Shown: positions 17,875 to 26,046 of the stretch, one piece after another | Position numbering within the stretch: position 1 is the first letter of the stretch | How the letters are laid out: every line of letters starts with the position of its first letter | Assembly: GCA_963837355.1 (NCBI GenBank) | Contig: CAWIMY010000007.1 | Span: 2,104,315-2,168,314, forward strand | DNA length: 64,000 nucleotides | DNA from: Aureispira sp963837355 | GTDB taxonomy: Bacteria; Bacteroidota; Bacteroidia; Chitinophagales; Saprospiraceae | Direction: 5' to 3' | Translations under genes and position numbers: made by a program | The notes under the pieces: generated by a model | Seen by the model: only the letters and a program-made list of their open reading frames with translations | The model's database searches: none | What the model was told of the DNA's origin: nothing

Positions 17875-18363
17875 TTAACGTGTGGTAGACGCGGAAGGCT
17901 CATAACGGCCAGTGACTTCGTTCCAACGCAAGCCAGAATCGTACGGATGCTCGAAGACAACCATGTTTATAGGATTGAGTAGGGTAATAACATCGTGCGA
18001 ATTGTTCCACACGGCACGTTTGCGGTTCCAATACAGCTTTGTTACCGTGTCTTTTCCCGTGCCTGTGTGCAGGCGAATAGAGGCGGCAGGCGCTAAATTC
18101 ACGGCTCCAAATGTATAGCCGTGACCAATCGCATCGCGCAAGCGATACCCTTTTAAAGCAATGGCTTGACTGGAAATGTTCTTCAAGGTTAAGTACTCCT
18201 CATTGAGGTTGCGATGGTCGTTGCCTGGAGCATTGAATTGAGAGCGCGCCTCGTCGATAATGATGCCCGAATGGAATTGCTCGTTGTAATTCTTGGGATC
18301 AGCAGAGAAGGTAATGTGTTGGCGCACAGCTGGATTGCCAGGAAGTACCACCAAACACGTCAA
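17875..18363 (-). CDS. Lamin-tail-domain (LTD) protein
   Basis: 162 residues. The central part shows the LTD immunoglobulin-like pattern: NEEYLTLKNISSQAIALKGY followed by RLRDAIGHGYTF, then LAPAASIRLHTGTGKDT, LYWNRKRAVWNNSHDVITLL. These match the 'NEyV.l.N......L.GW.L.D..G..y.F......pg..v.v.tG.g......lyw.....vWnn.gD.v.L' profile of LTD proteins, which bind surfaces or DNA in exported bacterial proteins. No signal peptide is present. Its ATG overlaps the upstream stop codon by four bases (ATGA), implying translational coupling with the 1143-residue gene. Confidence 0.82.
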   Translation of the reverse strand: MTCLVVLPGNPAVRQHITFSADPKNYNEQFHSGIIIDEARSQFNAPGNDHRNLNEEYLTLKNISSQAIALKGYRLRDAIGHGYTFGAVNLAPAASIRLHTGTGKDTVTKLYWNRKRAVWNNSHDVITLLNPINMVVFEHPYDSGLRWNEVTGRYEPSASTTR

Positions 18364-21300
18364 GCTATTGATGCCAGGTTGAATATAAGGCCAATATCTC
18401 CCGCTACAACAGCCGTTGTTCCTTTAAACAATACGCGCGCGGTTAGTTCGGGCGCTTCGCGTTCATTGACTTTAATCACCAAATAACGCTGGTTGTCTTG
18501 CTGGAGCAATTCAGGCGATAAGCCTTCTAAACGGATTTCGGCATGAATGTTTTTAGAATAAATGACCAAGTGTTTGGCCGAGCCCCGTTTCAACGCAAAG
18601 GCACGCTCTAGTGACAACGGATGAACAATATCAATAGAAACTGCTTGGGGTGTTCGTAAATTTTGAAGCTGTCCTTGTAGTTGATTGACTTGCTGGATTT
18701 CCTGATTGAGAACAAGACGGTCACTTTTAGCACCTGCAATTGCTTGATTAATAGTAGTAAGAAGCGGGTTTAGGTTCACTGTACTAAGGGCAGAACGGTA
18801 CAGCTTATCTAACAAACGGAGTATGCTCTCTTCGATCGAATCAAACTCAATGCGCACCAATACCTTATCGAATACAGGATCCCGAAAAACAAACGCGTTT
18901 GGCAAGTTTTTAAAGATGCTATTGCGTTTGACCTGTTGTTTAAAAGAGCGGGTAAGACTGCTGGTGAGAGCACCTTGCAAGGGCAAAGAAGCCCCCCGAA
19001 TAGAAGTAACAGAAGGCAACGTACCCGTCCAATTATTATCTAAATCGTCCCACAATGGATGATCGTCTAAGCGGGTGCATAAGATATCTAGAGGAGCTAA
19101 AGCACTGTCTATGAAGCCTGTTAGTTGACGTAGAACTACTTTTAATAAGGCTCTAATATCATTGCGAAAATCTTCTAAGCTACGGCCAAATAAGTTATCA
19201 AACGTAGCACCCAATCTTGAAAGGTCGGGAAGTGGGACGGGAGAAGCATCGTAGACTAACTTAACCCAAGTTTTAGCGTCTAAGGCACGGACAACGTTGT
19301 CCACCACTTGATCTAATAAATCATCGAGCTGTTGCCGCCAAGCCGCTAAATTGCCACACAAAGCACTCTGCAACGCTAGTAGCAACGCTTTAGCTGCCGC
19401 GACAGCTTTGCCCCATTCTTCTTCTAATGCTGCCAAGGCGCGGTCTACCTGTCGGCGAATAGGATCAATCAAAGCCGTTTCTACTGTTTTTTGGGTGTAC
19501 CGCTTCAATATATCAGGCATGGTGCGTGCTACTTCGCTAAATTGAGCAAACGTAATGCGTCCTGTTCGTTGCAAACTGCTCAATAGTAAGCCACTATCAG
19601 GCGGCAAAAACTGGCAGTTTTCCCACTCCTGCAAAACGCTGGTCGCTTGTTGCGCCAATTGATCGGGCTGTAAATTCTGAAACGTATCTTTATCCAACAG
19701 ACTCATAATACTCGTTAGAATTTGGTGATAATCGGCTTTTACTTGGGGCGTGTAATAAGTAGGGCCAAAGATCACTTTTCCAAGAGCAATTAAATCGACT
19801 AATAATTCCTTTGTCGCATCGTTCACCGTCAACAAAGGAATGGGGAGCTGACGTTCTACGCCGAGCAATTCTCCGATTTCCTCTTGTAATTTTTCGTGAA
19901 AACGCTCTGCTAACTTGTCCAAAGGGTCTTGTCCATGGGGAAAAGAGCGCGGGGCATAACTGCCGTCTGTTTGGCGGGTCGCATATTGATCCAACAACTG
20001 CCCACAACCTTTGTGAATATTGGTATAGGTATAATCAATTAAGGTGGTAATGGTGGCGGCAGCTGACTTAGAAATAACCTTATAAAGCAGCGAAACAAGC
20101 ACCGTTTTGAGGTTTTTAGCAGCTTTGCCATTGGGTTGCTCTATCGCCGCTTGTATAGACGGATAGATAAAACCATCTGCATGTTCGACCAAGGGAACAA
20201 AGAGCTGTTCGATGAAAAAAGCCAAGGCGGGTTCGGCTTGTTTAAGCGTGGTTAGTTGCTCTAGAACAACAGGCTTAATATAGCTACGGTGTGCCCAACT
20301 CATCAATTGAACCAACATCGTAGTTAACTGGCGGCGGGTGGTCGCATTAACAGGTTGTTCGTCTAATAACAAATTATACAACAAATCTTGTAGTTGTTGC
20401 GTCGCTACTTCTGGTGCTGTATTGGGATAAATAGTCGTAACTAAGTCTTTTAAATCTGGGAACATGCCAAAAAGAACACGCTCTAATCCAAAATCCAACC
20501 AGTAGCGTTTGGCGACTTCTTTCAGGGAAATCGTGCCTGCAAGCAGCCTGTCCTTTGAATCGGGAACGCGGCTATGAAGGGTCAAGCGCACGCGATCTAT
20601 CACAGCCAAATTGGCTGCCTCGTGTCCCTCCCAATCCTGTAACACGCCAAATGTCCAATAGGCGGTAAAGATTTCTTCTAGCAAAGTGGTATCTATTGCT
20701 AATTCCTCTTGCAAGACCTGAATAATAAAGTCAAAGGATTGGATGATTTGCGTATAATTAGACGTATTACTATTCAACAGCGCCTCAAATTCCTCCAACC
20801 GCGCAATGATTAGGTCAAGCGTAGCAATCAGCTGCTGCCGCGCTTCATCGGGGCGATCGACCTCTAATAAGCTATACAAATTGAGTTTGATGGTGCGCTC
20901 AAACAAGACGCGGATGCCCTCCATTAATAAATCGGCGACAACGCCTTTGCCGTATTGCCAACCGACTTCAAAAAAGTCAGGGCGTTGATCGGGCGGGCGC
21001 ATAAAGGCCATAGAAACGTCCAGCAACGTATCTAACCCATTGCTGACAACAGCTTGGAGAAAAGGCGAATCGCCTGTCGTGGTGGCTAAACGTTGAATTA
21101 AGCGCGCTTTAACCTGCGCCAAGGTGGGCTCAATCAACGTCGAAACATCGGGAATGCCCAATTCTATAAAAGCGCCATAGCTCATGCCTGCAAACCAAGA
21201 GGCACCGCCGCCCATTGCAATTTCAAAACCTGGCGCAATGGTTTTGCCCTGTTCCTCGCGGGCTATCAGCTGTCCTGTAAGTTTCAAATAGCCTTCTGCG

Positions 21301-21791
21301 GTAAAGCCTGCTTCTGCTTTGGCGAAAGCTGCGCCTTTGATGACAATACCGCGTACAAAATCTTCTACGGTAGCGACTAAAAAATGAGCATCGCCTCCTT
21401 CATTTTCTATCAAGGTTTCTTTGGCCATTAGTAGGAGTTCTCCCACTTTTAGGTCGAGCTGCAACAGTACTTCTACATAAGCTCGTGCCCAAGCTTTGAC
21501 AACAATGGACAATCCAAATTCGTCGAGTAGGTTAGGAGAGAGGACACCTTTGAGTAAGAGACCTGCGGAAGCGCCTGCTTTGGCGCGGATCGTGGCATCC
21601 ATCCATTGGGCTTCTGCTTTGGCTTCGGCATAGCCTTCTAGAGCAGCTTGAGCCGACAAATTAAATCCGTGGCAGTCGATGCTCGCCGAGGCGCTGGCTT
21701 CAAAAGAGACCGCTGCTTTTGTCAAAAAGTGTTCGCCATGTCTATTTTCGGTAGACGCATCGGCGTTGAATACAATATCCTTTTCTGGCAT
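18360..21791 (-). CDS. Giant unknown protein, first gene of LTD/OmpA-domain operon
   Basis: 1143 residues, not recognised. The N-terminal 230 residues are rich in Ala, Gly and amphipathic strand-like or helical segments (AALEGYAEAKAEAQW, AKAGASAGLLLKGVL, KGAAFAKAEAGFTAEGYLKL). The middle (about 230-900) is strongly helical with regular Leu/Gln/Glu/Asp spacing, and the C-terminal 150 residues turn to beta-like sequence (VSIDIVHPLSLERAFALKRG, EIRLEGLSPELL). No signal peptide, membrane segment or Walker motif was found. The ATGA overlap with the LTD gene and short gap to the OmpA-domain gene indicate a dedicated three-protein unit. Its size and helical repeats suggest a scaffold; this is inference only. 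Confidence 0.75.
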   Translation of the reverse strand: MPEKDIVFNADASTENRHGEHFLTKAAVSFEASASASIDCHGFNLSAQAALEGYAEAKAEAQWMDATIRAKAGASAGLLLKGVLSPNLLDEFGLSIVVKAWARAYVEVLLQLDLKVGELLLMAKETLIENEGGDAHFLVATVEDFVRGIVIKGAAFAKAEAGFTAEGYLKLTGQLIAREEQGKTIAPGFEIAMGGGASWFAGMSYGAFIELGIPDVSTLIEPTLAQVKARLIQRLATTTGDSPFLQAVVSNGLDTLLDVSMAFMRPPDQRPDFFEVGWQYGKGVVADLLMEGIRVLFERTIKLNLYSLLEVDRPDEARQQLIATLDLIIARLEEFEALLNSNTSNYTQIIQSFDFIIQVLQEELAIDTTLLEEIFTAYWTFGVLQDWEGHEAANLAVIDRVRLTLHSRVPDSKDRLLAGTISLKEVAKRYWLDFGLERVLFGMFPDLKDLVTTIYPNTAPEVATQQLQDLLYNLLLDEQPVNATTRRQLTTMLVQLMSWAHRSYIKPVVLEQLTTLKQAEPALAFFIEQLFVPLVEHADGFIYPSIQAAIEQPNGKAAKNLKTVLVSLLYKVISKSAAATITTLIDYTYTNIHKGCGQLLDQYATRQTDGSYAPRSFPHGQDPLDKLAERFHEKLQEEIGELLGVERQLPIPLLTVNDATKELLVDLIALGKVIFGPTYYTPQVKADYHQILTSIMSLLDKDTFQNLQPDQLAQQATSVLQEWENCQFLPPDSGLLLSSLQRTGRITFAQFSEVARTMPDILKRYTQKTVETALIDPIRRQVDRALAALEEEWGKAVAAAKALLLALQSALCGNLAAWRQQLDDLLDQVVDNVVRALDAKTWVKLVYDASPVPLPDLSRLGATFDNLFGRSLEDFRNDIRALLKVVLRQLTGFIDSALAPLDILCTRLDDHPLWDDLDNNWTGTLPSVTSIRGASLPLQGALTSSLTRSFKQQVKRNSIFKNLPNAFVFRDPVFDKVLVRIEFDSIEESILRLLDKLYRSALSTVNLNPLLTTINQAIAGAKSDRLVLNQEIQQVNQLQGQLQNLRTPQAVSIDIVHPLSLERAFALKRGSAKHLVIYSKNIHAEIRLEGLSPELLQQDNQRYLVIKVNEREAPELTARVLFKGTTAVVAGDIGLIFNLASIA

Positions 21792-22100
21792 TTTTGGTGG
21801 TTTTGGTTATCAATGCTGGTTGGTTTGGTCGGTTATTCGGAGGCTGGTTTAGGTCTCCCTTTCTTACTAAACGAAATAATTGTTGGTATGGTGTATTGGT
21901 TTTGAAAATAAGTAAGGTTTCAGGGATGAAATGGGTCATAATAAGTGGCGTAATGGGAGTTGTACTATTCATAAGAACGCCGTTTACAAGAATGGTTACG
22001 GTTGGGATAGCCTATTAAAATAGGGACAGAATACTACCTGTTCTCCTCAACCGACTCTACAGGCATTGCTTCCTATCATTTTTTGTCGTAACTTTCCTGT
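21792..22100. other. Divergent intergenic region
   Basis: 309 bases between the giant-protein operon (minus) and the recD2-like gene (plus), presumably holding both promoters. The part near 21800-21880 is G/T-rich on plus. No consensus promoter, hairpin or RNA gene could be supported. Confidence 0.3.
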
Positions 22101-24398
22101 ATGGAAATCCTAGAAGGAAGTTTAGAACATATCGTCTTTAGAAATGAAGAAAACGGCTACACCGTTGGCAAGGTATTGCCTGTAGGAGAGGCCAAAGTTT
22201 GCACCATAGTAGGCAGCTTAATGGGGGTGCAAGTGGGCGAAACCTTGATTTGCCAAGGACAATGGCGCAGTGACAAACGCTTTGGGAAACAATTTGCCGT
22301 AGAGCAATTTGAAGTAAAAATTCCCTCGACCACGCGCGGTATTGAGCGCTATTTGTCTTCGGGTTCTGTGGCAGGTGTCGGGGCGGCTTTCGCCAAACGC
22401 ATTGTGGATTTGTTTGGAGAATTGACCTTAGAAATTTTTGACATCGCGCCGCATCGTTTATTAGAAGTAGAGGGGATTGGCAAGAAAAAACTAGAGCGGA
22501 TTCAGGCCTCTTGGTCGAAGCAAAAAGACATTCGCCAAGTCATGATTTTTCTACAAAATTGCGGCATTTCTCCGAATTACGCCCAGCGAATTTTCAAGGC
22601 TTACGGCCAACAAAGCATCGAGAAAGTCAAGGAAAACCCTTATCGTTTATCCACCGAAATTGAGGGCATTGGCTTCAAAAAGTCGGATGCCGTCGCTCAA
22701 AAAATGGGCTTGCCCCTTGAATCAGCATCGCGTATTGCTTCGGGCATTGAATTTACCTTGGAGCAAGTGGCGCGGCACGGACACAGCTGCTACCCGATTG
22801 ATCGCCTGATCAAAGAAGCGGCAGTTTTGTTAGGCGTTGCCTTGGAATCGGTAGAACGCGAACTACATGAACTGGCCGCTCAGGGGCGGGTTTTGTTGCA
22901 ATTATTAGAACAATACGAGGGGCGGGGCGCTACGTTTGTCTGGTCTAAGCTCAATTATGAACACGAAACGACTATTGCGGGAGAACTACAGCGGTTACAG
23001 TTTTTTGAGGATGTCTGTCAAGAAACAGACTGGGAAACGGCTTTAGAAAAATCTACTAAAAAGCACGGCATCACGCTGGCCTTGGAGCAAGAACGTGCCG
23101 TCACGCAGAGTATCGAGCAAAAAGTACACATTATCACGGGTGGCCCAGGTACGGGCAAAAGTACCATTACTAAGATTGTCTTGGAGGTGTGTTTGGCGAC
23201 GACCAGTAAGATTATTTTAGCGGCACCTACAGGCCGCGCGGCTAAGCGTCTGAGCGAAATCACTAAGCGAGAAGCCAGTACGATTCACAGCTTGTTGATT
23301 TTTGACTTTGTGACCCATTATTTTAGAAAAAACAAGTACGAACAACTCGATTGTGAGGTATTGATTATTGATGAGGCGAGTATGATTGATGCCTTTTTGA
23401 TGAGTGCGCTTTTACAAGCAATTCCCGATACCTGTAAGGTAATTTTGGTGGGGGACGTGGATCAACTGCCAAGTGTAGGCGCAGGCAATGTGCTCAACGA
23501 TTTGATCGACAGCGGGCAAGTGCCTGTGACGCGTTTAGAAGAGATTTTTAGACAAGCGGCCAATTCTCAAATTGTTCTCAATGCCCACCGCATCAACCAA
23601 GGAATTTTTCCTACAATTAGTACCGAAAAAGACAGTGATTTTTTCTTCATTACAGAGCGGCAGCCCGAGCGCTTAATGCAGCATGTTTTGGGCTTAATCG
23701 AGCGGCGTTTGCCCAAGGCTTATAAATTTGATCGCCTCAAAGATATTCAGTTGCTCTGCCCGATGAACAAAGGAAAAATTGGCAGCGTAGAATTTAATCG
23801 CGTTTTGCAACAGCACCTCAATCCCAAAAAGAAAAATGAAGAGATGGGCGCAGGCCCTCGCAAGTTGGTCGAAGGGGACAAAGTCATTCAGACGCGCAAC
23901 AATTATGATAAAGGCGTTTATAACGGGGACATTGGGTACGTCAAAAAAGTATCGGAAGTCGACAAACAATTGAGTGTGGAATTTGACGGCAAATTGGTAG
24001 AATACGAATGGGCGGAATTGATGGATTTGGATTTGGCCTACGCGGTGTCGGTGCACAAATACCAAGGCAGCGAAAGTCCCTGTATTATTTTGCCCATCCA
24101 CGAAAGCTATAACCGCCTGTTGTTTCGCAATTTACTCTACACAGGCATTACGCGCGGCAAACGCCTAGTCATTCTCATTGGTACCAAAGAAGCCGTGAGT
24201 ATGGCCATCAAAAATAACCGCGCCAACCAGCGCTATACGGGGCTAAAAACGTTATTACAGAAAAAAGAACGCGGTTTGCCTGTCATTCGGCCTGTGCCTA
24301 TGTTGGGTTCGCTGGGCTATGCGGCTTGGTTGCGCGAACATTTTGAGCCGTTAGAGGGTTCTATGGATACTGCTGTTCCTGTAGATTTATTTTCTTAA
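22101..24398 (+). CDS. recD2: RecD2-type ATP-dependent DNA helicase
   Basis: 765 residues. The N-terminus (MEILEGSLEHIVFRNEENGY, VGSLMGVQVGETL) is the OB-like module of RecD2/RecD-like SF1B helicases, followed by helix-hairpin-helix segments (LLEVEGIGKKKLERI, STEIEGIGFKKSD). The motor carries Walker A TGGPGTGKST around residues 345-354, AAPTGRAAKRLSE, LIIDEASMIDAFL, LVGDVDQLPSVGAGNVLNDL, and near the C-terminus the 2B/motif VI region SVHKYQGSESP and YTGITRGKRLVILIG. RecD2 enzymes unwind 5'-3' without RecBC. The 179-residue gene follows after 15 bases. Confidence 0.93.
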   Translation: MEILEGSLEHIVFRNEENGYTVGKVLPVGEAKVCTIVGSLMGVQVGETLICQGQWRSDKRFGKQFAVEQFEVKIPSTTRGIERYLSSGSVAGVGAAFAKRIVDLFGELTLEIFDIAPHRLLEVEGIGKKKLERIQASWSKQKDIRQVMIFLQNCGISPNYAQRIFKAYGQQSIEKVKENPYRLSTEIEGIGFKKSDAVAQKMGLPLESASRIASGIEFTLEQVARHGHSCYPIDRLIKEAAVLLGVALESVERELHELAAQGRVLLQLLEQYEGRGATFVWSKLNYEHETTIAGELQRLQFFEDVCQETDWETALEKSTKKHGITLALEQERAVTQSIEQKVHIITGGPGTGKSTITKIVLEVCLATTSKIILAAPTGRAAKRLSEITKREASTIHSLLIFDFVTHYFRKNKYEQLDCEVLIIDEASMIDAFLMSALLQAIPDTCKVILVGDVDQLPSVGAGNVLNDLIDSGQVPVTRLEEIFRQAANSQIVLNAHRINQGIFPTISTEKDSDFFFITERQPERLMQHVLGLIERRLPKAYKFDRLKDIQLLCPMNKGKIGSVEFNRVLQQHLNPKKKNEEMGAGPRKLVEGDKVIQTRNNYDKGVYNGDIGYVKKVSEVDKQLSVEFDGKLVEYEWAELMDLDLAYAVSVHKYQGSESPCIILPIHESYNRLLFRNLLYTGITRGKRLVILIGTKEAVSMAIKNNRANQRYTGLKTLLQKKERGLPVIRPVPMLGSLGYAAWLREHFEPLEGSMDTAVPVDLFS

Positions 24399-24413
24399 CA
24401 ACCGTTCTATATT

Positions 24414-24953
24414 ATGTCTGACCTTGAACCTACTGTTCCTTATCTCTACTTAGAAGAAGGCATTACTTTAGCCGAGTTGAGTGATTGGTTGATCGCTTAC
24501 GATTTGGAGGCGATTCCCAAAGAGCGGTATTATTACGATTATAAAGACGCGATTCGGATTATTGATTTTGTGCAAACAAAAGGCATTTATGACGGTTGGG
24601 TATTGCTCATTAAACCCAACGAGAAAGATAAAGCAGAAGCGTTATTAGCGGCGCATCCTGATAAATTCAAACGCTATGCTACCGTCGAGCGACAATTTCT
24701 AGAGGGCTTGTCCAACAGTTTATTACAACAAACTTTGGGCTCGCAACACGCCACAGGAGAGCGCCTACAATTGATTCGTTTGCTGCTGGCCGAACGAGGG
24801 ATTCAAGTAACAGAAGAGGAAGCCACTAGCGCCAAAGAATTGGTGCAATTGCGCAACGAAGAACGCGCTCCTAACGTGCTTTACGCAAAGGTGTTAATTT
24901 GGACGGCCTTTGCGCTGTTGGCCGTAGGGTATTTGTGGTGGATCAATAGTTAA
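24414..24953 (+). CDS. Unknown tail-anchored protein
   Basis: 179 residues. The soluble part (1-155) is acidic and mixed alpha/beta (IRIIDFVQTKGIYDGWVLLI, AEALLAAHPDKFKRYATVER) and is followed by one membrane segment at the very end (VLIWTAFALLAVGYLWWI), with only two residues after it. This is a tail-anchored layout with the bulk in the cytoplasm. It lies 15 bases after the recD2-like gene and is probably cotranscribed, but nothing in the sequence links it to DNA repair. Not recognised. Confidence 0.75.
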   Translation: MSDLEPTVPYLYLEEGITLAELSDWLIAYDLEAIPKERYYYDYKDAIRIIDFVQTKGIYDGWVLLIKPNEKDKAEALLAAHPDKFKRYATVERQFLEGLSNSLLQQTLGSQHATGERLQLIRLLLAERGIQVTEEEATSAKELVQLRNEERAPNVLYAKVLIWTAFALLAVGYLWWINS

Positions 24954-25003
24954 TCGGAAACAGAACTTAATCCTTATTAGCCTGCTCAACATACTCCACC
25001 CTA

Positions 25004-25882
25004 CTAACAAGGGCGATAAGTAGGCTCCGTATTCAAAATATCTTGCACTACTGCTCCTGGTAAGACACAAAAAACAGGAATTTCCAGCTGGTAGTGTTGA
25101 CAGTGTTGTTGTACGGCTTTTATGATTTGTTCTTGGTGATAACGTGTTGAGAAATGCCCCAAAATCAGTTGTTGGACTTGACTTTGCGCCACCATAGCAA
25201 TGACTTCTTCCAAGACACTATGAACACTTCCTCGTCTCTTCTTTTCAGGCGCTTCCAAAAACGTTGCTTCATGAATAAGAATGTTTGCGCCACTCCACAA
25301 ATCATAATCGCGTACAGGGGTGTCGCCTGTATAGGTGAGGAGTGATCGGCGTTTTTCTTCCGTGATGTAGGCATTGCCGCGCGCTTGGCGTAGGGCTTTT
25401 ATCGCCGTTCCCGATAGTTCTTGAAATTCTGCTTTTAGCTTGTGTTTTACCTCTAAGACCTCATAGCCAAGGCTTTTGATAAGGTGCGATGGAGCTTCAA
25501 TATGCTCATTGCGAATGCTTTTGACGAGGTAATTGGATTTAATGGCGACTTCTTCGGCATGGTCTAAGCCGCGCCAAGGCGTGGGCGGCGCGTGCGGCGC
25601 AAATTTTTCGCTAAAATCCCGCAAATACTCAAAGCTGTGGGAATCTTTAGGGTAATAAATTTTAGGAAAGCCATCAGTGCGGGCGTGCATTTGCCGAAAG
25701 GCCATCAAACTAGACATGTGGTCGCGGTCGGCATGACTAATAAAGACATGTTGCCCCTTGCGGGAGCGTTGTTGTAGATTAGCAATAATCCCATCGCCCG
25801 CATCAAATAAGATATTCAATTCCTCAATTAAGTACCACGTAGAAAACAAGGCCGTGGAAGAACCTGTAATAGTAAGTTTCAT
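25004..25882 (-). CDS. RNase Z-like metallo-beta-lactamase-fold hydrolase
   Basis: 292 residues from ATG 25882 (MKLTITGSSTALFSTWYLIE), preferred over an upstream ATG because the usual family N-terminus starts with this strand. The zinc signature HADRDH lies at residues 50-55, with later ligands in LLTYTGDTP, ILIHEATF and LGHFSTRY. The order and the HEATF and GHFSTRY motifs match RNase Z (ElaC-type tRNA 3' endonuclease) rather than beta-lactamases. The first motif differs from the typical SHxHxDH (SHADRDHMSSL), so a relative acting on another phosphodiester is possible. Stand-alone gene, divergent from the GH3 gene. Confidence 0.78.
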   Translation of the reverse strand: MKLTITGSSTALFSTWYLIEELNILFDAGDGIIANLQQRSRKGQHVFISHADRDHMSSLMAFRQMHARTDGFPKIYYPKDSHSFEYLRDFSEKFAPHAPPTPWRGLDHAEEVAIKSNYLVKSIRNEHIEAPSHLIKSLGYEVLEVKHKLKAEFQELSGTAIKALRQARGNAYITEEKRRSLLTYTGDTPVRDYDLWSGANILIHEATFLEAPEKKRRGSVHSVLEEVIAMVAQSQVQQLILGHFSTRYHQEQIIKAVQQHCQHYQLEIPVFCVLPGAVVQDILNTEPTYRPC

Positions 25883-26046
25883 AGGCGAATAAAGCCCGAT
25901 TGCTTGGAATAAGTTCCAAACTCCCACATTTTATATCCCACTGTTTTTAAAAAAGTAGTATCTTGTTGTCTCTTTTATAAAAGAGTGGCCATCCCTCGTC
26001 CTTTAAGATAATTCTCCTTTTCTCCTGTTGTCAAATCATCGTTAGA

